This document shows positions 8,769 through 16,743 of a stretch of 22,420 nt of DNA, in pieces. The stretch spans positions 1 through 22,420 of the forward strand of contig CAYUJV010000044.1 of the NCBI GenBank assembly GCA_964445085.1, read 5' to 3'. This DNA is from Thiobacter sp964445085. GTDB lineage: Bacteria; Pseudomonadota; Gammaproteobacteria; Burkholderiales; Thiobacteraceae. How positions within the stretch are numbered: the stretch's first letter is position 1; the number at the start of each line of letters is the position of its first letter. The notes under the pieces are model-generated. The model did no database searches. It was given only the letters and a program-made list of their open reading frames with translations, and had not been told where the DNA came from. The position numbers and the translations under genes were made by a program.

Positions 8769-9857
8769 ATGACGACCTTGTCCTGCATTGATTTGTTTTG
8801 TGGTGCGGGCGGGCTCACTCACGGTTTGACCTCAGAAGGAATTCCTGTGGTCGCTGGCATCGATGTCGATCCTGCGTGCCGCTATCCATTCGAAACCAAC
8901 AACGGCGCACCATTCATCGAAGAAGACGTCTCTCGATCGAAACCTGCGAACCTACGTGCTCTTTTCGGCGACGCGGACATCCACATCCTCGCTGGGTGCG
9001 CACCCTGTCAGCCATTTTCGACTTATGCACAACGTTACGACACCGTGGGGAGCCCGCGCTGGGCGTTGTTGTATGAGTTCGCACGATTGGTCAAGGGTGT
9101 GCGCCCGGACATCGTCACCATGGAAAACGTGCCGACGGTAGAAAAACACGAGGTGTACCGTGATTTCGTGGCCACTTTGAAGAAGCTCGGCTACAAAGTT
9201 TGGCACGATGTCTTGGACTGCTCTGGCTATGGCTTGCCCCAACGTCGACGTCGAATGGTGCTACTTGCGTCGCGACTCGGCCCCATCGAACTCATCGAGT
9301 CCACCCACAATCGCCCAGTGACGGTACGTGAAGCGATTGGCAAGCTCCCAGCGATCACCGCAGGCGACTATCTGCCACATGATCCGCTGCATGCAGCTTC
9401 CAAACTGTCGAAACTCAACCTCAAACGGATCCGGGCATCGCGCCCTGGTGGAACATGGCGAGACTGGCCAAAAAGTCTGATTGCGGAGTGTCACCAGCGT
9501 GATACGGGGCGCACCTATCCCGGTGTTTACGGCCGCATGGTCTGGGATGAACCCGCCCCGACGCTCACCACCCAGTTCTACGGTTTCGGCAACGGTCGCT
9601 TCGGACACCCCGAACAGGATCGGGCCCTATCGCTCCGTGAAGGAGCGATCCTGCAAGGTTTCCCGAAGGATTATTCCTTCGTTCCGGATGGCGCGCCGAT
9701 CCACTTCAAGAGTTTGGGACGCATGATCGGCAATGCCGTGCCGGTGACACTTGGAAAGGTCATCGGTCGTAGCATCCTTCAGCATCTCGCCATTCAACCA
9801 TCAATGACGGGCACAAAGGGGAAATGTGGTGTCGCGCGCGATCCCCTCGTCGCCTGA
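8769..9857 (+). CDS. DNA (cytosine-5) methyltransferase, DrmMII-like
   Basis: A 362-residue C5-cytosine methyltransferase that transfers a methyl group from SAM to cytosine in a specific DNA site. All main motifs are present: I (DLFCGAGG, 8-15), IV with the catalytic Cys80 (GCAPCQPFS), VI (MENV, 118-121), VIII (QRRRR, 158-162), a target-recognition region about 180-260, IX near SLREGAILQGFP, and X (GNAVP, 321-325). It therefore looks active; the target site is unknown. An AGGGAGA site lies just ahead of ATG 8769. The vsr gene overlaps its 3' end. In class 2 DISARM the methyltransferase is of this type (DrmMII) and marks host DNA as self. A plain solitary Dcm-Vsr pair is the alternative reading. 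Confidence 0.93.
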   Translation: MTTLSCIDLFCGAGGLTHGLTSEGIPVVAGIDVDPACRYPFETNNGAPFIEEDVSRSKPANLRALFGDADIHILAGCAPCQPFSTYAQRYDTVGSPRWALLYEFARLVKGVRPDIVTMENVPTVEKHEVYRDFVATLKKLGYKVWHDVLDCSGYGLPQRRRRMVLLASRLGPIELIESTHNRPVTVREAIGKLPAITAGDYLPHDPLHAASKLSKLNLKRIRASRPGGTWRDWPKSLIAECHQRDTGRTYPGVYGRMVWDEPAPTLTTQFYGFGNGRFGHPEQDRALSLREGAILQGFPKDYSFVPDGAPIHFKSLGRMIGNAVPVTLGKVIGRSILQHLAIQPSMTGTKGKCGVARDPLVA

Positions 9858-10320
9858 GGCAAGTCGTCGTATGGCGCGTGTGCGCCAGCGCGGTACCGAC
9901 ATTGAGATAGAACTTCGCAAGGCACTATACGCATTGGGTCTGCGATATCGCTTGCAAGTACCACTACTTTCGAAACCGCGGCGGGTCGCGGATATTGTTT
10001 TCTTGGGGCCACGCGTCGCAGTGTTCGTCGATGGGTGCTTCTGGCACGGCTGCCCTCTACACGCCACCTGGCCAAAGGAAAACGCCGAATTCTGGCGAGC
10101 GAAAATCGAAGCCAATCGAGCCCGTGATACCGACACCGATCGACGCCTTAGTGAGCTCGGTTGGAAAGTAGTGAGGATTTGGGCGCATGAATCACCCGCC
10201 GACGCAGCGCGTCATGTTTCCAGGATCGTTGAGATGCGCAAGCAAACGAGGCAGCCGATGATCACCACCGACCGGAGTCTCCGTCAATCGCCACGGAAAC
10301 CGGACCAATCGAGCCAATGA
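9826..10320 (+). CDS. vsr: Very-short-patch mismatch repair endonuclease (Vsr)
   Basis: Vsr nicks 5' of the T in T:G mismatches that arise when 5-methylcytosine deaminates, starting repair at methylated sites. The 164-residue product has the family order: an N-terminal SRRMARVRQRGTDIEIELRKALYALGLRYR, then PRRVADIVFL with the metal-binding Asp56, VFVDGCFWHGCPLH (71-79), FWRAKIEANRARDTDTDRRL, and LGWKVVRIWAHE. The position of E. coli His64 is Asp69 here, a common variant in the VDGCFWHGCP group. GTG 9826 (or GTG 9829, better spaced from AGGGG at 9817-9821) places its start inside the end of dcm; ATG 9871 would still keep the domain. Its stop overlaps the next start as ATGA at 10317-10320, implying coupled translation. 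Confidence 0.92.
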   Translation: MVSRAIPSSPEASRRMARVRQRGTDIEIELRKALYALGLRYRLQVPLLSKPRRVADIVFLGPRVAVFVDGCFWHGCPLHATWPKENAEFWRAKIEANRARDTDTDRRLSELGWKVVRIWAHESPADAARHVSRIVEMRKQTRQPMITTDRSLRQSPRKPDQSSQ

Positions 10321-11921
10321 CGACCTTCTACCCCCGCGAAGCATCACCGAGTAGCCCGCGATCGGAGATCAAGGTGCGCGATTGCTTGTCCACCGCTGAT
10401 GATCTCGTCGTCTTCCATTCGGTTGCCTGGCAATCACGTCGTGGGGGCAAACAAGGCGACGGCGAAGCCGATTTCGTCGTGCTGTCTCCCGAGCTCGGCA
10501 TCCTCGTTTTGGAGGTGAAGGGTGGGGGGGTCGAAGTCATCGACGGCGTCTGGTTTTCGACTGGGGGCGACGGAATCCGCCATTCCATAAAGAATCCGTT
10601 CGATCAGGCGAAAGACTCAAAATATGCGTTGCTCAACTTCTTCAAGGCGGTCGATCCCACCCTGACACGGTATCCGATCGTGCATGCCGTCGTGTTCCCG
10701 GATATAGAAGTCACTCAACTTCTCGGGCTTAATGCACCTAGAGAAATCGTCGTCGACCGTATCGATCTGGCTCGGCCAATGGAGGCGATAGAGCGGATAT
10801 TCCGCCATTGGGGACAGAAGCGAGCCTTGTTGTCCAAGAGTGACGTCCAGCGGATCACCGAACATCTGGCCCCCACGATCCGGGCGAGACCTTTACTCCG
10901 AGACCACGTCGCAGATGCCGGGCAAGCATTGCTCGATTTGACGAGCGAACAGATGGTGGTGCTGCAAGCGACCAGACGCGTCAAGCGCGCCATGATCCTC
11001 GGGGGTGCCGGGACGGGGAAGACGGTGCTGGCCGTAGAGAAGTCGCGTCAGCTCGCTTCATCTGGTTTTCGCGTACTGCTGCTCTGCTACAACGCACCAC
11101 TGCGACAGCATCTCGCGTCGACACTGCATGGCTCATCGGTCGACGTCGAAACCTTTCACAGCCTCGTACTTCGTGAGGCACGACGCGCCAAATCGAAGAC
11201 CCCGTTCGACCCGACGAGCGAGTGGTACAAAATCGAAGCCCCTCGCATCATGGCCGAGGCTGCCGCTCGCAACGGCACCCACTACGATGCAATACTGGTC
11301 GATGAGGCTCAGGATTTCGCCATGGAATGGCTCTCGGTGACACAATCTCTCGTTGCCGACGATGGTCTTCTATACCTATTCGCCGACTCTCACCAAGATC
11401 TGTATCGACGAGGCTGGTCGATACCCGAAGGACTGGTCGAACTCGAGTTGACCGTAAACTGCCGGAACACGCGCCCGATTGCTCGAAGGGTGGCCAGCAT
11501 TTTCGGCGATCGCCTGGATGGCAAGTTGGTCGATGGACCGGAGCCGAGGTTCGTAGAGGTAGATCGTCGAGAGCAGCTCGCACCTTATGTCATCGGCCTG
11601 GTCGAGAGCATAGTCCTCGAAGACAAGATCGAGCCGACCCAGCTGATCGTCTTGACGGATTCCACATCGGTGGTCTCAGAACTACGATCCACGGGTGTAG
11701 CTGGGCATCTATTTACCACGCTGGATGGGCATGGCATCCCCGTCGAGACCGTTTACCGTTTCAAGGGACTCGAACGTGACGTGGTCGTCCTTGCCCTATC
11801 GGATGCCGCAACGGCGGAAGACCTTCCCGCCGTTGCTTACGTTGGGCTGAGTCGGGCGAAGGTGGGCCTTTATGTCGTAGCCAGCCGACAGATCAAAGAT
11901 GCCATCGCCTGGGGCCCGTGA
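10317..11921 (+). CDS. NERD-domain nuclease fused to UvrD-like SF1 helicase
   Basis: A 534-residue two-part protein. Residues ~15-150 match the NERD nuclease-related domain: GEADFVVL (Asp52) and GILVLEVKGG (Glu66, Lys68) form a D-ExK active-site pattern. Residues ~205-534 form a superfamily 1A helicase with Walker A GGAGTGKT (229-236), DEAQD (329-333), FADSHQDLYRR (355-365), NCRNTRPIARR (381-391), VYRFKGLERDVVVLA, and the final AYVGLSRAKVGLYVV. It should bind and unwind or degrade DNA using ATP. It is coupled to vsr by an ATGA overlap and ends 8 bases from the converging drmB-like gene. DISARM normally uses a phospholipase-D nuclease (DrmC), which is missing here; this protein may fill that place. 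That substitution is inference. Confidence 0.88.
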   Translation: MTTFYPREASPSSPRSEIKVRDCLSTADDLVVFHSVAWQSRRGGKQGDGEADFVVLSPELGILVLEVKGGGVEVIDGVWFSTGGDGIRHSIKNPFDQAKDSKYALLNFFKAVDPTLTRYPIVHAVVFPDIEVTQLLGLNAPREIVVDRIDLARPMEAIERIFRHWGQKRALLSKSDVQRITEHLAPTIRARPLLRDHVADAGQALLDLTSEQMVVLQATRRVKRAMILGGAGTGKTVLAVEKSRQLASSGFRVLLLCYNAPLRQHLASTLHGSSVDVETFHSLVLREARRAKSKTPFDPTSEWYKIEAPRIMAEAAARNGTHYDAILVDEAQDFAMEWLSVTQSLVADDGLLYLFADSHQDLYRRGWSIPEGLVELELTVNCRNTRPIARRVASIFGDRLDGKLVDGPEPRFVEVDRREQLAPYVIGLVESIVLEDKIEPTQLIVLTDSTSVVSELRSTGVAGHLFTTLDGHGIPVETVYRFKGLERDVVVLALSDAATAEDLPAVAYVGLSRAKVGLYVVASRQIKDAIAWGP

Positions 11922-11929
11922 ACCGAGAC

Positions 11930-13639
11930 TCATGGGCTGCGCAGATACCCATGCTGTCCAAAGAGCGCCAGGCGGCTCAAATACCGATTGAAGTAACGGC
12001 AGGATGGCTCTCCGACATGAAGGCAAGCCATGCAAGCCGCGCCTGCGTCGGAACAACCTGGGTCCAGTGCGCAACGATGCTCGTCATACACGACGGCGTC
12101 GAGCAGACGGTGCAGTTCCGTCTCGAACACGGCCTGGAGCCCACCCAACACGAAGTCGCCCCTCGCGGCAGCATAGATGAAGAAACCCAGATGCAGAGGG
12201 ACCAAGAGTTCCGAAAGGGCGTTTCTGTCGATGCCGGCGTGAACGGCAGATATCCTCAGGAAGCGGTGCGCATAGGAATGGACCAACTCGAGCAGTGAAC
12301 TGCCGACGGATCCATCCCTATCGTCCGTCGAGGAAGGCAGGCGCGCAGCCTCCAATATGGCCGATCGAGCCGTTCTTTCGTCGTGCCAGTCGGCGAGCGT
12401 ATGGCCTGCATCGGACAACCATTTCGCAACTCTCATCGGATCCAACCTGACGAAAAGGGCCTCCGTCTCGGCGATGTCCGCGTACACCTTGTAGCCTTGT
12501 CCATGTCGCCCCTTGTAAGGGACGAGCCGCCCTTTACCGGGCTCATGGTCACCACGGGTATAGCCGAAATGCCCCGTGAGGACGGGGAAGTGCTCGATCA
12601 GGTCGACCGCGCACAGCCCCGCCGAACGCAAGGCATGGGCATATCGCACGCGATAGAGGAGACCGAGCTCGCTGGAAGGATCCGTCGCCTCGACCAAATC
12701 GTCGATTCGTATTCGGGACTCCATCGTCGCCAGGGCGATGGTCACCGCCTGCGCCTCTGCATCTTCTCGCTGCCCCGATGGCAGCACGATGTCTTCACCT
12801 TGCAGCGCCCCCGGTACCGTTCCGGCGACGTCGAGCATCTTGTCGATGATCTCCGGGGACAGTCCTTGCGCCTCCAGTTGCCGCCTGAGGGTTTCGCGGC
12901 TGGCAGGGACTTCTTCGACTGTCTTGGTCTTCATGCCATCCACGACCCAGCTCAATGTCTTGGGTGGCCCGCCCGCTTCCGCGATTGCGCGTATGCGCTC
13001 GCGCGATGGCGGATTGACGATCACGACGTTGCGGGGTGTGTAGACGGAAGACGCACGGTGGGGTTGGAAGGTGAGATTGCCCTGACCACAATCGCAAGGG
13101 ACGTGCCCGAATCCTTTTCGTAGTTCTCGATCGCATACCGGACACTCGAACCGAATCTCGGTCGCGGAGGACGTCCCCGGAAATACGATGCGCACCTGCC
13201 TGTGTTCGGAACACTTGGGGATCCAGGGTGCTCGAAGCGTCCCACACTTGTCATGATAGCCCACGAAGAACAGCTGTCCCTTCTGGCCTTTCGCTCCACA
13301 GGGGCACGTCGCGTCCGGCGTATCGTGTACCCTCTTGCAGGACTTGCATATCCACGATTTCGGAAACGGCTCGACTTCGACGCCGTTGTTCTCGTCGAGC
13401 GTCAACACGGTGATGGGTGCACCTGCATGCAAATGGGCGACGAAACCAGCGTCCATTCCCACCGCACTCCACGGCGTCGCCTGCCGGATGATTTCCCGCC
13501 GAAGCGATGCCGAATCGATCTCGCTGCGCACTTTGGGATGCCGCCAGTCCTTGACTTTCCACACTCCGCCGCGCAGGTCGACGGTCTGCTCCGGAAGGAA
13601 CCCGAAGAGGATCTGAGACGCACTTCTCGATTCTTTCAT
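11930..13639 (-). CDS. drmB: DrmB-like protein with DUF1998 domain
   Basis: A 569-residue zinc-rich protein. The N-terminal half holds several CxxC-type knuckles (Cys98/101/112/114, Cys132/143, Cys166/169/182/184), suggesting 2-3 zinc ribbons. The C-terminus (about 440-560) is a DUF1998 domain: LLELVHSYAHRFLR, LGFFIYAAARGDFVLGGLQAVFE, and the cysteine signature DPGCSDAGAACMACLHVGEPSCRYFNRYL. DUF1998 proteins accompany or are fused to DEAD-type helicases. In DISARM this is DrmB, which partners DrmA to load on foreign DNA. It starts 11 bases after the drmA-like stop with AAGGAGT in front of its ATG, so the pair is one translation unit. It lies on the minus strand, tail-to-tail with the NERD helicase. 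The length is typical of DrmB. Confidence 0.85.
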   Translation of the reverse strand: MKESRSASQILFGFLPEQTVDLRGGVWKVKDWRHPKVRSEIDSASLRREIIRQATPWSAVGMDAGFVAHLHAGAPITVLTLDENNGVEVEPFPKSWICKSCKRVHDTPDATCPCGAKGQKGQLFFVGYHDKCGTLRAPWIPKCSEHRQVRIVFPGTSSATEIRFECPVCDRELRKGFGHVPCDCGQGNLTFQPHRASSVYTPRNVVIVNPPSRERIRAIAEAGGPPKTLSWVVDGMKTKTVEEVPASRETLRRQLEAQGLSPEIIDKMLDVAGTVPGALQGEDIVLPSGQREDAEAQAVTIALATMESRIRIDDLVEATDPSSELGLLYRVRYAHALRSAGLCAVDLIEHFPVLTGHFGYTRGDHEPGKGRLVPYKGRHGQGYKVYADIAETEALFVRLDPMRVAKWLSDAGHTLADWHDERTARSAILEAARLPSSTDDRDGSVGSSLLELVHSYAHRFLRISAVHAGIDRNALSELLVPLHLGFFIYAAARGDFVLGGLQAVFETELHRLLDAVVYDEHRCALDPGCSDAGAACMACLHVGEPSCRYFNRYLSRLALFGQHGYLRSP

Positions 13640-13650
13640 TTTCTACTCCT

Positions 13651-16600
13651 TCAGACCCTGGTCCCGATGACTGGAACCTGCTTCTCGACGTCCCGTAGCG
13701 ACAGCATGGGCGGGCCAGACGGCGACAGATCGGAAGGGAAACGAGCGTCGTTGGGTGGAACGAGGATGTTGTTGCGCAACTCTTCGAACCATGCTTGCAG
13801 ATCCCTCCTCAATGGTTCGTCGAGTTCGCTCGTCAGACCTAGGGCTTCGGTGAGTGCGCCGAGTTCCACGCCGACGTCGAATTTTCCAGACGACACATAG
13901 TCCTTGAAAGTGCGCAAAGTCGTCAGAGCGGTTCCGGAAGACGCCTCGTGGATCACCAGCAAACGAGCCAATTCCAGGCCGGCAACGGTTCGGTCCAAGA
14001 CTCGGCGGCTGCGCCTGGTGACCGGTATGGGCTCGACGAATCGATCCCCTTGCTCGATGAATTGCCTGAAGGAACGGAATACTCCGGCATCACGTTCCCG
14101 GCCGATTTTGTGGACTACGAACACGATGCCCGGGAAGCGGCGTCCTACCCGGGCGGTGGCCTGGATGAATTCGGCTGCCGAGAGCGGGATACCGAGCATC
14201 ACCATCACGTTCAACCGATCGACGTCCACGCCGTGGGACATCATCGACGATGCCGATACGATGTGCAGACGTTCTTCGAACGAGTCCTCTGGGCTCTGTA
14301 ATCTTTCGAGTATCTCGCGCACTTCCGAGAAGTCTGTCTTGCCCGTGAGGGTTGCCGTATTGATCGCACCGGGAACGAGTACCTGGGTTTCCATGGAACG
14401 CATCACCGCTTCCAGGTCACGCAAAGTATTCCCGTAGACCACGTTCGTTCCATACAGGGACAGCAACTCCCCTGAAAACTTCGGATCGACACCGATTTCC
14501 GCGCACGTCGATATTGGATCTCGAGCGAGATCCCTCACGGCGATCTGTAGTTCCGTCAGCAATCTATCGACGGTGTATTCGATGGTGACCCCACGAGGCG
14601 CTATCGCCACGAACCGGCGCATCAGGCTTTCCGAATCCGCAGTCCAGAAACCGCCGCCCGCGCGCGGCGGCGGCACCGGAAACACCCGTGCCCCTCGCCG
14701 GTAGAGCACGTCCACTTGCTTTTCGTAGCCGGTCAGCGTCGCGGACGATGCGAGTATCTTGGGCTTCCTCCCGCAGAGTTCATCTTGCAGTGCGTCGTAC
14801 AAGGCCTCGTAGTGTGAGTCGACGGCCCCAAGGCTATCCCGCAGAAGATGCAATTCGTCTTGGAGTCGGAAGGATGGTCCGTACCTGTCTTCCTCCATGG
14901 GGAGCGCTTGCCGGGTCCCGCGACAGCCGGGAACGAGGCATCCCGAAGGGCGTGAACTCCTCGGGGCATAGGTATAGCCATGTCCTTCCTTGGAGCACAC
15001 GCCCAAGGGCGCACCGACCATGCCGCGCATGGATGCCTGTAGGGCGATTGATGCCGCTTTGTCGAGCGTCCCTACGACGACCGTCGGCAGGAACCTGTAG
15101 ATCTCTTCATCGACCACGTAAATCGGTAGGGCATCACCATTCGCCACACAGGCCGTGTTTCCGCATCGGTGTTCGAGCCTCCATGTGCGCCGGTCGAATT
15201 CCATGGTTATGGAACGCTCGTGACAGAAGGGGCAGTATTCCAGTACCTGATATCGCCCCGGCATCTGGTCGTCGTCGGGATCCGGTTCGCCTGGTTTGGG
15301 GTTTTCGGGGATGCGATTGGGAGTAGCACCCTGTCCCACGAAGAACCCCAACGAGAAGCCGTCCCCTCCCAAGCCCATATCGCGGCGAACCATCTCTGCC
15401 GATGCGATTGCGTCCGCGAAGCGTTGGGTCTGCTGCAAAGACAACATCCTCAACGGGAAGCGGCTCCACGCCGTGATTCCTGAAACCTTCCCCGTCATCC
15501 GGTCGTACAACGCGGCCGTCACCAGAAGCCCGAGGTACGTCTCCGTCTTGCCGCCGCCCGTCGCAAACCAGACGACGTCGACGACATCAGGTTCACGCTC
15601 TTTGTCTACGACCGACGAAAGGTTGACGAGCAAGAATCCCAATTGGAACGGACGCCACGAATCGTACTTGCCCTGGGCGCTGAAGGACATCGCGCGATTC
15701 ATTCCCTTGAATGCGCGAGACAAAGCCTCGTCGGACCTCAATAGCTCGATGCCCTTCGCGAGTCGCTCACATTCTCTTTTGAACTCTTCAGCGGCGCGCG
15801 CTGCCTTTTGCCGCATCTCGGCAGACCAGCGTTCTTGGTGCGCTCGATGATCCAGTACCTCGGTTGCCCAGTTGGCGCCTCCCCAACGCTTCAGTGCTGC
15901 AAGAAGGGATTCCGCCGGCCCGATAGGGTCGTTTGCCAAATCCTCGAATCGCATGGCTGGCATCGGATCGTCCACGTTCCAGTACCGCGGTCTTTGGCGA
16001 TCGACCGTGACCGCGTCTTCCGTCACGAAAGCGCCTGCTTCGACACGGACCCCGCAGTTGATGCCATATGCCGCGATGCGCCTGTCGTATCTGAAAGAAT
16101 CCTCCAACGCCTCGAGAACGAAAGGAACGGTGTCCAGTTCCTCGACACGCAACTCGCATTGATAGAGCCGCGTGTCCCTGAAATCCGCATGTTCTTTGGG
16201 AGAGCAATTGACCAGCGACACGCTCAGCTCGTGATCACCGGATTGTCCAATCTCGACTTCGACGTCGATACGTGCCGAGAGTCCCGCTCGCCCAGTCGCT
16301 CTCGCAAGAGCGTTTGCGAATTCCACTCCAGCATAACGATGTGTCCCTATCCGTACCGGCACATCGATCGCGGATCTGATGCAGACGGGCTCGGTCTTCT
16401 TCCAGATCTTCGCCGATTTGTCCCACAGCCAGACGCGGAGGCTCGTGACGACATGGAAACGCCATGGCCCCGCCTCCCTTGGCTTGACCTTGATCCCGAA
16501 TGCACAGGGTTCGAGTCGTTCCCCCCTGTCCCCCCAATCACTCTCGGCTACGGCTTCGGCAGACTGCAACCTTCCCAACCAATACTTTCCAGACGGCTCC

Positions 16601-16695
16601 ACTTCCAGCACGTCGTCGCGGTCGCCCCTGCCGGCCAGGGTCATGCGCCTTGCCAGCCAATCGACGAATTTCTCTCGAGCCGCCTCTGCTTTCAT
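13651..16695 (-). CDS. drmA: DrmA-like SF2 helicase
   Basis: A 1014-residue helicase. After a ~350-residue N-terminal part without familiar motifs comes an unusual Walker A (ATGGGKTETY, 378-387). Zinc-ligand clusters follow (CPFC 488-491 with Cys511/516; CSKEGH and CLVPGC near 567-591). The DEAD-box variant is DELHLL (613-618), motif III ASSATLTG (649-656), then SSMMSHGVDVDRLNVMVMLG and motif VI QATARVGRR (845-853). The GGGKTE and DE-x-H forms are those of the DrmA group, the core ATPase of DISARM, which together with DrmB forms a DNA-bound complex. It is second in the sigma-drmA-drmB operon, 48 bases after the sigma stop, with a GAGGAG-type site before the ATG. No PLD nuclease gene follows. 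A relative outside true DISARM remains possible. Confidence 0.85.
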   Translation of the reverse strand: MKAEAAREKFVDWLARRMTLAGRGDRDDVLEVEPSGKYWLGRLQSAEAVAESDWGDRGERLEPCAFGIKVKPREAGPWRFHVVTSLRVWLWDKSAKIWKKTEPVCIRSAIDVPVRIGTHRYAGVEFANALARATGRAGLSARIDVEVEIGQSGDHELSVSLVNCSPKEHADFRDTRLYQCELRVEELDTVPFVLEALEDSFRYDRRIAAYGINCGVRVEAGAFVTEDAVTVDRQRPRYWNVDDPMPAMRFEDLANDPIGPAESLLAALKRWGGANWATEVLDHRAHQERWSAEMRQKAARAAEEFKRECERLAKGIELLRSDEALSRAFKGMNRAMSFSAQGKYDSWRPFQLGFLLVNLSSVVDKEREPDVVDVVWFATGGGKTETYLGLLVTAALYDRMTGKVSGITAWSRFPLRMLSLQQTQRFADAIASAEMVRRDMGLGGDGFSLGFFVGQGATPNRIPENPKPGEPDPDDDQMPGRYQVLEYCPFCHERSITMEFDRRTWRLEHRCGNTACVANGDALPIYVVDEEIYRFLPTVVVGTLDKAASIALQASMRGMVGAPLGVCSKEGHGYTYAPRSSRPSGCLVPGCRGTRQALPMEEDRYGPSFRLQDELHLLRDSLGAVDSHYEALYDALQDELCGRKPKILASSATLTGYEKQVDVLYRRGARVFPVPPPRAGGGFWTADSESLMRRFVAIAPRGVTIEYTVDRLLTELQIAVRDLARDPISTCAEIGVDPKFSGELLSLYGTNVVYGNTLRDLEAVMRSMETQVLVPGAINTATLTGKTDFSEVREILERLQSPEDSFEERLHIVSASSMMSHGVDVDRLNVMVMLGIPLSAAEFIQATARVGRRFPGIVFVVHKIGRERDAGVFRSFRQFIEQGDRFVEPIPVTRRSRRVLDRTVAGLELARLLVIHEASSGTALTTLRTFKDYVSSGKFDVGVELGALTEALGLTSELDEPLRRDLQAWFEELRNNILVPPNDARFPSDLSPSGPPMLSLRDVEKQVPVIGTRV

Positions 16696-16743
16696 TCTCG
16701 TTCTCCTCTTTGAAGCTTCATCCTCGCCATGCTCCCGTATGCC

